7,743 bases of DNA from Phosphoribacter sp035448065 (GTDB lineage Bacteria; Actinomycetota; Actinomycetes; Actinomycetales; Dermatophilaceae). Both the position numbers and the translations under genes were made by a program. The stretch's first letter is position 1. Every line of letters starts with the position of its first letter. The stretch lies in NCBI GenBank assembly GCA_035448065.1, contig DAOTIG010000150.1, positions 1 through 7,743 of the forward strand, read 5' to 3'. The notes under the pieces are model-generated. The model was not told the DNA's origin. It saw nothing but the letters and a program-made list of their open reading frames with translations, and searched no databases. Positions 1-6,109 of this stretch are shown piece by piece.

Positions 1-1
1 C

Positions 2-1963
2 CGGCTCATCGCCGAGGGAGAGCCCGAGATCCTGTTCTGCGACAACGAGACCGACGCGGCGAGCCTGTGGGGCGGAGCCAACCGCACGGCATACCCGAAG
101 AACGCGGTGGACCGTGCGATCGTGCACGGCGACCCCTCCTTGCTCAACCCGGCGCAGACCGGCACCAAGGCGGCGCTGCGCTATCGCTTCGACCGGGTCG
201 AGCCGGGGGAGACGGTGACGGTGCGGCTGCGGCTGAGGTCGGGCTCGATGCCGGACCGCCCCTTCGGCAAGGCCTTCCGTGCCATCCTGCGTGACCGCAA
301 GGCCGAGGCCGACCGGTTCTACGACGAGGTGATCCCGAGTGGGGTGAGCGAGGCCGACCGGCACGTGGCGCGGCGGGCCTTCGCCGGGCTGCTGTGGGGC
401 AAACAGCTCTACCGCTACAACGTCGAGCAGTGGCTCGACGGCGACCCGGGACAGCCGCCGCCGCCGGTGCAGCGGCTGGCCCCGGAGCCGTGGGGGCGCA
501 ACACGAGCTGGCGCAACCTTGCGCTCGCGGACGTCATCTCGATGCCCGACGAGTGGGAGTACCCGTGGTTCGCGTCGTGGGACCTGGCCTTCCACTGCGT
601 CGCGCTGGCGCACGTCGACCCGGCCTTCGCCAAGGACCAGCTGCGGCTCATCTGTCGCGAGTGGGCGCAACACCCGTCAGGTCAGCTGCCGGCCTACGAG
701 TGGGCCTTCAGCGACGTCAACCCGCCGGTGCACGGCTGGGCGGCATGGCGGGTCTACGAGCTCGACGGGGCGTGGGACACCGACTTCCTCGTGCGGATCG
801 CCACCAAGCTGCTGCTCAACTTCGGCTGGTGGGTCAACCGCAAGGACGCGGACGACTCCAACCTCTTCGAGGGCGGCTTCCTCGGCATGGACAACATCGG
901 GGCCTTCGACCGCAGCCACGGAGTGCCCGCGGGGTGGCGGCTCGAGCAGTCCGACGCGACGAGCTGGGTGGCCTTCCACTGCCTCACCCTGCTGCGGATC
1001 TCGCTGGAGCTGGCCCGGCGCGACGACGCGTGGGACGACCTCGCGACGACCTTCATGGAGCGCTTCCTCGCGATCTCGACGGCGATCGAGACCTTCGGCA
1101 CGACGAGTGTCTCGCTGTGGGACGAGCAGGACGGCTTCTACTACGACATCCTCCTGCCGGTGCCGGGCGAGGACCACTTCGGCCGCGGTGACGTCTACGG
1201 AAAGGCGCAGCTGCTCAAGGTGCGTTCGCTCGTCGGGCTGCTGCCGCTGCTGGCCGTCGCGGTCGCGCCGGAATGGGTCGTCAAGGAGCTGCCCGACTTC
1301 GTCGAGCGGCTGCGCTGGCTCGAGCGCAACCGGCCACAGGAGACCGACGCGATCCTGCTCAGCGGTCGTGAGGACCGCCGCCAGACGCTCATGCTCATCG
1401 ACCCGGAGCGGCACCGTCGGCTGCTCGAGACGATGCTCGACGAGTCGGAGTTCTTGTCCCCCTACGGGATTCGCTCGCTGTCCGCGGCATACCGGGGTGG
1501 TGTCGAGGTCGCGGTGCCCGACGGTCAGGTCGACATCGAGTACGTCCCGGGGGAGTCGACCTCGCCGATGTTCGGGGGCAACTCGAACTGGCGAGGGCCG
1601 GTGTGGATGCCGGTCAACGTGCTGCTCGCCGACGCGCTTCGCGTGTATGCCGCCGGTGCCGGCGACCAGGTGCAGGTCGACTTCCCGACGGGCTCGGGGC
1701 AGCGGGTCGGGCTGGCCGAGGTGGCCGACCAGCTCGAGCAGCGACTCGTCGCGCTGTTCCGGCCCGGGCCGGACGGTCGGCGGCCGAGCACGCCGCGCGA
1801 CCATCCCTCCGGTCCGCTGTGGGACCCCCACCCGGTGTTCTCCGAGTACTTCCACGGCGACACCGGCGTCGGGCTCGGCGCGAGCCACCAGACCGGCTGG
1901 ACCGCCCTCGTCGCGCACCTCATCTGCGGCGCCGGTCGCGACACGACCGAGGACCTCCCCTGA
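2..1963 (+). CDS. GH63 / MGH1-like glycoside hydrolase (glucosidase), 5' end outside window
   Basis: This is a partial gene. The frame is open from base 2 to the TGA at 1961-1963, giving 653 visible residues, and the true start lies upstream (relatives I recall are about 850-900 residues). The fragment opens with a stretch reading FCDNETDAASLWG, then VVHG-like and NPAQTGTKAA segments typical of this family of large glucosidases. The (alpha/alpha)6 barrel follows. It contains PWFASWDLAFH (Asp at fragment residue 194, the likely general acid), GGNSNWRGPVWMP (around 520-535), and FSEYFHGDTGVGLGASHQTGW (Glu at about 615, the likely general base). These assignments follow the GH63 Asp/Glu pattern and are inferred. 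The substrate is probably an alpha-glucoside or a related oligosaccharide or compatible solute, but the sequence does not decide which. No signal peptide can be judged. A long palindrome starts 14 nt after the stop. A GH15- or GH37-like enzyme is the alternative, but the motifs fit GH63 better. Confidence 0.85.
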   Translation, partial: RLIAEGEPEILFCDNETDAASLWGGANRTAYPKNAVDRAIVHGDPSLLNPAQTGTKAALRYRFDRVEPGETVTVRLRLRSGSMPDRPFGKAFRAILRDRKAEADRFYDEVIPSGVSEADRHVARRAFAGLLWGKQLYRYNVEQWLDGDPGQPPPPVQRLAPEPWGRNTSWRNLALADVISMPDEWEYPWFASWDLAFHCVALAHVDPAFAKDQLRLICREWAQHPSGQLPAYEWAFSDVNPPVHGWAAWRVYELDGAWDTDFLVRIATKLLLNFGWWVNRKDADDSNLFEGGFLGMDNIGAFDRSHGVPAGWRLEQSDATSWVAFHCLTLLRISLELARRDDAWDDLATTFMERFLAISTAIETFGTTSVSLWDEQDGFYYDILLPVPGEDHFGRGDVYGKAQLLKVRSLVGLLPLLAVAVAPEWVVKELPDFVERLRWLERNRPQETDAILLSGREDRRQTLMLIDPERHRRLLETMLDESEFLSPYGIRSLSAAYRGGVEVAVPDGQVDIEYVPGESTSPMFGGNSNWRGPVWMPVNVLLADALRVYAAGAGDQVQVDFPTGSGQRVGLAEVADQLEQRLVALFRPGPDGRRPSTPRDHPSGPLWDPHPVFSEYFHGDTGVGLGASHQTGWTALVAHLICGAGRDTTEDLP

Positions 1964-1976
1964 CCCGGAGTTGTCG

Positions 1977-2100
1977 GGAGTAACCGCCTCCCTGGGCATC
2001 TTTGCGGCACGCCTCGGCGTGTCGTGATCCCCGCCAGAGCCGGCCGGGCCTCCGACACGCCGGGGACAACGACAAAGGTGCCCGGGGAGGCGGTTAGTCC
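1977..2100. repeat. 124-nt imperfect palindrome, candidate terminator or REP-like element
   Basis: Bases 1981-2004 pair with 2073-2096 over 24 positions, all Watson-Crick except two G-U wobbles in RNA. After one mismatch the pairing extends by 3 bp to 1977-1979 / 2098-2100. Inside, after a symmetric 7/7 internal loop, 2012-2024 (CCTCGGCGTGTCG) pairs with 2053-2065 (CGACACGCCGGGG) over 13 positions with one wobble. This leaves a loop of about 28 nt containing AGCCGGCCGGG. The element begins 14 nt after the stop of the glycoside hydrolase gene, so termination of that transcript is the simplest role. There is no U-tract, as is common in actinobacterial terminators. Its length exceeds that of a normal terminator. 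It could also be a dispersed palindromic repeat; I see no convincing target-site duplication. Confidence 0.8.
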
Positions 2101-2123
2101 GGGGGGGAGGCGGTGAGTCCGGG
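2084..2123 (+). repeat. two 20-bp tandem repeats with G-run extension
   Basis: Unit 1 (2084-2103, GGGGAGGCGGTTAGTCCGGG) and unit 2 (2104-2123, GGGGAGGCGGTGAGTCCGGG) differ at one base. Unit 1 contains the right arm end of the upstream palindrome, so the core ACCGCCTCCC occurs three times in this gap: once forward at 1983-1992 and twice inverted at 2085-2094 and 2105-2114. Downstream the G-richness continues (2121-2135: six Gs, A, four Gs, C, three Gs) up to the putative dinG promoter. The two-helical-turn spacing would suit a tandem operator, but this is inference; slipped-strand duplication is an equally plausible origin. Confidence 0.85.
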
Positions 2124-2135
2124 GGGAGGGGCGGG

Positions 2136-2152
2136 CGGCATACAGTGGCGCG
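2136..2152 (+). promoter_or_regulatory. probable leaderless promoter of dinG (-10 TACAGT)
   Basis: TACAGT at 2141-2146 matches the actinobacterial -10 pattern TANNNT and is followed by exactly 6 nt before the GTG start at 2153, so transcription could begin at the start codon itself. No Shine-Dalgarno sequence precedes the GTG, which supports a leaderless message. No recognisable -35 hexamer is visible: the expected place is occupied by the G-rich tandem repeats. No LexA-type GAAC-N4-GTTC box is seen in 1964-2152. Confidence 0.5.
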
Positions 2153-4441
2153 GTGGCCCACCCCGACCTCGACGCACTGCTGCACGCCGCGGTCGCCGGC
2201 ATCGGGGGAGTGCAGCGGCCGGGTCAGGTCCAGATGGCGCACGCGGTCGCGGCGGCCGTCGAGAGCGGCGAGCATCTCCTCGTGCAGGCCGGCACCGGCA
2301 CCGGCAAGTCGCTGGCCTACCTCGTGCCGGCGATCGACCACGCGATGCGCACCGGCCAGCCGGCCGTCGTCGCGACCGCCACCCTCGCCCTGCAGGCCCA
2401 GATCATCGACCGCGACCTGCCGCGGCTGGCGGACGCGCTCGCGCCGCTGCTGCGCCGCCGGCCGACCTACGCCATGGTCAAGGGGCGGGCCAACTACCTG
2501 TGCCTGCACAAGCTCGAGGGCGGCTTCCCGGACGAGGAGGACTCGCTCTTCAGCGTCGGAGCGGTCGACCAGGGCGCCGGCCGCCTCGGCCAGGAGGTCG
2601 TGCGGCTGCGCGACTGGGCCGACCGCACCGCCTCCGGCGACCGGGACGAGCTCGTCCCGGGGGTGACCGAGCGGGCCTGGCGGCAGGTCTCGGTCTCGGC
2701 CCACGAGTGTCTCGGCGGGAAGTGCCCGATGGTGGCCGAGTGCTTCGTCGAGCGGTCGCGGGCCGCCGCCAAGGACGTCGACGTCATCGTCACCAACCAC
2801 TCGTTCATGGCGATCGACGCCTTCGAGGGCCGCCAGATGCTCCCCGAGCACGACCTGCTCGTCATCGACGAGGCGCACGAGCTCGTCGACCGGGTCACCT
2901 CGACGATCACCGACGAGCTGACCGCCGGCATGGTCACCACCGCGGCGCGCAAGGCCGGCAAGCGCACCGAGCAAGGCGACGAGATGACCGGCGCCGCCGA
3001 CCTGCTCGACGAGGTGCTGCGGGGGCTGCCCGAGGGTCGCATCCTCGCCCTGCCCGACCCGCTCGTGCTCGCGCTGAGCCGGATCCGGGACCTGACCCGC
3101 ACCATGCAGTCCGAGCTCAAGCCGGAGCCCGGCGCCGAGCCGAGCGGAGACCTGCAGGTCGCCCGGGCCGCCGTCGACGAGGTGAACGAGAATGCCGCGC
3201 GCATCCTCGAGGGTCGCGAGCTCGACGTCGCCTGGCTGTCCCACGAGCCGCGTCGGGGGGCGGTCCTGCGGGTCGCGCCGATGAGCGTCGCGATGCTCGT
3301 GCGCGACAAGGTCCTCGCCGACCGCACCGTCGTGCTCACGTCGGCCACCATCGAGCTCGGCGGCACCTTCGACGCGGTGGCCGGCACCCTCGGCATGCGT
3401 GGCGAGGGAGCGCCCGCCTGGCAGGGACTCGACGTCGGCAGTCCTTTCGACTACCCGCGCCAGGCGATCGCCTACGTCGCGGCCCATCTCGCGCCCCCGG
3501 GTCGGGACGGCGCGGCACCGGAGGCCACCGACGAGCTCGAGCGCCTCGTCCGGGCGGCCGGCGGCCGCACTCTCGGGCTCTTCTCGTCGATGCGGGCCGC
3601 GCAGGCGGCGACCGAGACACTGCGCGACCGCTTCGCTGCCGACGGCACCGACATCCCCATCCTGTGTCAGGGTGAGGACCAATTGGCCACGCTGGTAAGG
3701 CAATTCGCGCGTGAGCCACGCACCTGCCTCTTCGGCACCCTGTCGCTGTGGCAGGGCGTCGACGTGCCCGGCTCGGCCTGTCAGCTCGTCGTCATCGACC
3801 GAGTGCCCTTCCCGCGCCCCGACGACCCGCTCGCCTCGGCCCGCACCCAGGCGATCACCCGGATGGGCGGGAACGGCTTCATGGCGGTCTCGGCCACCCA
3901 CGCGGCCTTGCGGTTGGCTCAGGGGGCGGGTCGCCTGGTCCGGCGCGCCGACGACCGTGGCGTCGTCGCCTTCCTCGACTCGCGGATGGTGACGGCACGG
4001 TATGCCGGCTTCCTGCAGCGCTCGCTGCCGCCGTTCTGGCCGACGACCGACGCCGCCAAGGTGTATGCCGCGCTGCGCCGCCTCGACGAGGTCGCCCCGC
4101 CACCACTGCCGGTCCTCGAGCCGAGCGCACGCTCCCTCGGCGGTGCCGCCGGCACTGCCGGGATGGGAGGCGCCGAGGGTGCAGGGCCGGCTTCGGCTGC
4201 CCCGGTTGGGCACCCGGCGCCAGAGCAGACTGCACCGGCCGAGCCTGCGCCGGCCGGCTCGGTGGCCTCGAGCGACTCCGGCTGGACGCGCGAGCAGGAC
4301 GAGGAGCTGCGGGATGCCGCCGAGGCCGGCATCGACCTCGACGACCTCGTCGAGCACTTCGAGCGGCCGGCCGAGGCGATCACCACCCGGCTGCGGGACC
4401 TCGGCCTGGAGCTCGGACCGCCGCGCCTCGACCTCGCGTGA
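2153..4441 (+). CDS. dinG: ATP-dependent DNA helicase, DinG/XPD (Rad3-like) family, with extra C-terminal domain
   Basis: This encodes a superfamily 2 helicase of 762 residues that is expected to unwind DNA, including forked, D-loop or structured substrates, in repair and replication. Visible motifs in order are R22-PG-Q25, Walker A GTGTGKS (K52), an iron-sulphur region with C117, C186, C191 and C197, the DEAH box at 239-242 (LLVIDEAHEL), TSAT at 396-399, motif V LFGTLSLWQGVDVPG (526-540), and motif VI QGAGRLVRR from 590. All four cluster cysteines are present, so a 4Fe-4S helicase is expected. The catalytic part ends near residue 645. An Ala/Pro/Gly-rich linker follows, with laxer third-position use (GCA, GCT, GTT, ACT) than the rest of the gene. 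A compact segment at 711-753 (WTREQDEELRD ... AITTRLRDLGL) comes last. The GTG at 2153 was chosen because it begins the conserved N-terminus and sits 6 nt after a -10 element. No partner gene is evident in the neighbourhood. Confidence 0.95.
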   Translation: MAHPDLDALLHAAVAGIGGVQRPGQVQMAHAVAAAVESGEHLLVQAGTGTGKSLAYLVPAIDHAMRTGQPAVVATATLALQAQIIDRDLPRLADALAPLLRRRPTYAMVKGRANYLCLHKLEGGFPDEEDSLFSVGAVDQGAGRLGQEVVRLRDWADRTASGDRDELVPGVTERAWRQVSVSAHECLGGKCPMVAECFVERSRAAAKDVDVIVTNHSFMAIDAFEGRQMLPEHDLLVIDEAHELVDRVTSTITDELTAGMVTTAARKAGKRTEQGDEMTGAADLLDEVLRGLPEGRILALPDPLVLALSRIRDLTRTMQSELKPEPGAEPSGDLQVARAAVDEVNENAARILEGRELDVAWLSHEPRRGAVLRVAPMSVAMLVRDKVLADRTVVLTSATIELGGTFDAVAGTLGMRGEGAPAWQGLDVGSPFDYPRQAIAYVAAHLAPPGRDGAAPEATDELERLVRAAGGRTLGLFSSMRAAQAATETLRDRFAADGTDIPILCQGEDQLATLVRQFAREPRTCLFGTLSLWQGVDVPGSACQLVVIDRVPFPRPDDPLASARTQAITRMGGNGFMAVSATHAALRLAQGAGRLVRRADDRGVVAFLDSRMVTARYAGFLQRSLPPFWPTTDAAKVYAALRRLDEVAPPPLPVLEPSARSLGGAAGTAGMGGAEGAGPASAAPVGHPAPEQTAPAEPAPAGSVASSDSGWTREQDEELRDAAEAGIDLDDLVEHFERPAEAITTRLRDLGLELGPPRLDLA

Positions 4442-4731
4442 GCCGCCGGCGACGGGAGCAGCCCCGCGCCGAGCGAATGGATCGAGCAGACCACCCGTTC
4501 GGCTGAGGCGGTCGGGGTCGGTCCGGCGCCACGATTTCACCTAGCACCACCGAGCAGGACCGGCCACCCGCGCGCCGTCCCGGAGACCCACATCCGGCAA
4601 GGAAGGCGATGGCCGTTGTGGGAGCACCACCGCAGGTCAGCACCACAGCAGTTCAGCACCACGCAGCACCCGTCACCGGACGACGATCGGATACCCCCGA
4701 GCCGACCGTCATACGGAGCCGGTCTACACCA
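4442..4731. other. gene-free stretch between dinG and the GH32 gene
   Basis: No convincing coding sequence is seen in this stretch. A weak imperfect stem (4468-4480 with 4491-4503, two A-C mismatches and one wobble) lies just after dinG and may help end its transcript. The middle part (about 4530-4720) is visibly richer in A and CAC/CAG than the genes. An ATG at 4609 is preceded by AAGGA with a 5-nt gap, a good ribosome site. Its frame, however, reads low-complexity protein and then runs into the GH32 gene in another frame until 5085, so it is not called. No tRNA, tmRNA, SRP RNA or known riboswitch was recognised. An unannotated small RNA ending at the hairpin 4732-4791 is possible but unsupported. 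Confidence 0.55.
4623..4670 (+). repeat. degenerate 16-bp tandem repeat (AGCACCAC core)
   Basis: AGCACCAC begins at 4623, 4639 and 4655, a period of exactly 16 bp, and once more at 4543. Unit A (AGCACCACCGCAGGTC) and unit B (AGCACCACAGCAGTTC) match at 14 of 16 positions. Unit C keeps the 8-base core, then diverges. A truncated AGCACC also occurs at 4665. The role is unknown; 16 bp is neither a codon multiple nor two helical turns, which argues against a coding repeat. Confidence 0.65.
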
Positions 4732-4791
4732 GCACCGCAATCGAAGGGCCGCGTCGACCTCCCCCGAAGTCGAGGCGGCCCTTCGCGGTGC
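4732..4791. terminator. strong bulged hairpin, candidate terminator or insulator before the GH32 gene
   Basis: CGAAGGGCCGC (4742-4752) pairs perfectly with GCGGCCCTTCG (4775-4785). Outside it, after a 4-nt bulge CAAT, GCACCG (4732-4737) pairs with CGGTGC (4786-4791). Inside it TCGAC (4754-4758) pairs with GTCGA (4769-4773), leaving a CTCCCCCGAA loop. That gives 22 bp in total. There is no U-tract on either side. The hairpin ends 13 nt before the proposed -10 of the GH32 gene, so it could stop read-through from dinG or from an intergenic RNA. Because it covers the -35 zone, an operator role is an alternative. Confidence 0.7.
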
Positions 4792-4799
4792 TCCGGCCG

Positions 4800-4816
4800 C
4801 GGCATACGGTGTGAGG
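4800..4816 (+). promoter_or_regulatory. probable leaderless promoter of the GH32-MBL pair (-10 TACGGT)
   Basis: TACGGT at 4805-4810 fits TANNNT and lies 6 nt before the GTG at 4817, the same layout and nearly the same sequence (GCGGCATAC[A/G]GTG) as in front of dinG. The -35 zone lies within the preceding hairpin and shows no clear consensus. GTGAGG directly abuts the GTG, too close to serve as a normal ribosome binding site, which again favours a leaderless transcript. Confidence 0.45.
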
Positions 4817-6109
4817 GTGAGCCTGCCCGAGGTGTTGCCGACCTTCCACATCCGCCCGACCCGCGGCTGGATCAACGACCCCAACGGGCTGACCCGAAGG
4901 GACGGCCGTTGGCACGTCTTCTTCCAGCACAACCCGCTCGGGCCGGCGCATCGCCGCATCCACTGGGGTCATGTCAGCAGCAGCGACCTCGTCGACTGGG
5001 CCGAGCATCCGGTCGCCTTCGGCCCGCAGGACGGCGGGCCGGACGAATTCGGTTGCTGGTCAGGGGTGTTCGTCGACGACGATGACACGCCGGCAGTCGT
5101 CTACTCAGGGGTCACCGACGAGAGCGGGCAGAGCACCGTGTGCCTGCGCACCGGCTCACCCGACCTGCTCACCTGGAGCGATCCGGTCGTCGTCGCGCGA
5201 ACCCCCGAGGACGCCGGGGTCGACATCATGCGCGACCCCTTCGTCGTCGAGGTCGACGGGCGGCGCTGGGCGCTCGTCGGAGCCGGGCTCGTGGACGGCT
5301 CGGCGGCGATCCTGCTCTTCGACTGCGCCGACCTGCGCGAGTGGGAGTTCGTCGAGGTCTGGCTCACCTCGGCCGACCCGGTGCTCGGGGGTGCCGGCAC
5401 GGCGCAGATCTGGGAGTGCCCCCAACTGGTGCGGGTCGGGTCGGATGCCGTGCTCATCGTGTCGCTCTGGTACGACGGCCGGCTCGGCGATGTCATCGCC
5501 GCGGTCGGCACGCTCGAATCCGATTCCGGCAGACCGCGGTTCACCCCCGGCACGGCACAGCGCGCCGACCTGGGCCGTGCCTTCTACGCCCCCCAGGCGG
5601 TCGCCGACGCGGGCGGCGACGAAGGCCCGCTCGTCTTCGGCTGGATCCGCCAGGACGACCAGGACCCGGCCACCCGCACCGTCGCCGGGTGCCTCACCCT
5701 GCCGCGCCGGCTCCGTGTCGAGGGCGGGCACGCCCACCTCATCGCGGACCCGGCCACCGAGCTCATCCCGGTGGCCGAGCCGGTGGCCTACGAGGCCGGC
5801 GAGCATGCGCTCCCCGCGCACGCCCGGATCGATGTCGTCGGGCCGGCCCGAGGCGGGTGGGTGCTGTCGGCGAACCGGCCGGCGGGCACGGCGAGCGAGG
5901 GACACACCCACGTCGCAGCGCCGCTCGGTGTGCTCGAGACCGGCGCCCGGATCTGGGTCGACGCGACGACGGCCGAGGTCTACCCCGGCGACGCCCGACC
6001 CCCCACGACGCTGCGCTCGGGTGGCGGCGCGTGGCGCCTGCACGTGCCCGGAGGCGCCCACGTCCTGGTCGCCGAGGTCCTCGGTGCGCGCGTCGAAGGC
6101 CTGGGGTGA
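4817..6109 (+). CDS. GH32 beta-fructosidase (sucrose / sucrose-6-phosphate / fructan hydrolase)
   Basis: This encodes a 430-residue enzyme that cleaves beta-linked fructose from sucrose, its 6-phosphate or small fructans. The GH32 catalytic triad is complete: WINDPNG near the N-terminus (nucleophile D21), RDPF (transition-state Asp, D140) and the ECP motif in IWECPQL (acid/base E200). All three sit on the five-bladed propeller. The C-terminal beta-sandwich keeps the family signature as IWVDATTAEVY (379-389). The length is a little below the usual 450-500. No signal peptide is seen, so it is probably cytoplasmic and acts on imported sugar. The GTG at 4817 is preferred because homologous sequence starts within a few residues and a -10 lies 6 nt upstream; the in-frame GTG at 4811 and a TTG at 4616 are alternatives. 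It overlaps the next gene by 4 nt. No transporter, fructokinase or LacI regulator is in the window, so the substrate stays open. Confidence 0.93.
   Translation: MSLPEVLPTFHIRPTRGWINDPNGLTRRDGRWHVFFQHNPLGPAHRRIHWGHVSSSDLVDWAEHPVAFGPQDGGPDEFGCWSGVFVDDDDTPAVVYSGVTDESGQSTVCLRTGSPDLLTWSDPVVVARTPEDAGVDIMRDPFVVEVDGRRWALVGAGLVDGSAAILLFDCADLREWEFVEVWLTSADPVLGGAGTAQIWECPQLVRVGSDAVLIVSLWYDGRLGDVIAAVGTLESDSGRPRFTPGTAQRADLGRAFYAPQAVADAGGDEGPLVFGWIRQDDQDPATRTVAGCLTLPRRLRVEGGHAHLIADPATELIPVAEPVAYEAGEHALPAHARIDVVGPARGGWVLSANRPAGTASEGHTHVAAPLGVLETGARIWVDATTAEVYPGDARPPTTLRSGGGAWRLHVPGGAHVLVAEVLGARVEGLG

Noticed and set aside
1977..2100. The palindrome as an insertion sequence or a complete MITE.
   Set aside because: There is no transposase, and comparison of flanks (GTCGGGAG versus GTCCGGGG) gives no clear target-site duplication.
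1964..2152. Search for a LexA/SOS box upstream of dinG.
   Set aside because: No GAAC-N4-GTTC-like palindrome is present, so SOS control cannot be claimed from this sequence.
677..4540. A 1287-codon open frame on the minus strand.
   Set aside because: It is antisense to the GH63-like and dinG genes and crosses their intergenic palindrome. Its product is Arg/Gly/Asp-rich with no family motif, the expected shadow of G/C-biased third positions.
4690..4791. C-rich hairpin loops reminiscent of the actinobacterial 6C RNA.
   Set aside because: The C-runs have only five cytosines and the two-hairpin arrangement of that RNA is not reproduced.
4609..5085. An ATG with a good AAGGA ribosome site opening a 158-codon frame.
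   Set aside because: The predicted protein is low-complexity and its second half lies out of frame inside the GH32 gene. It is kept only as a weak alternative in the intergenic finding.
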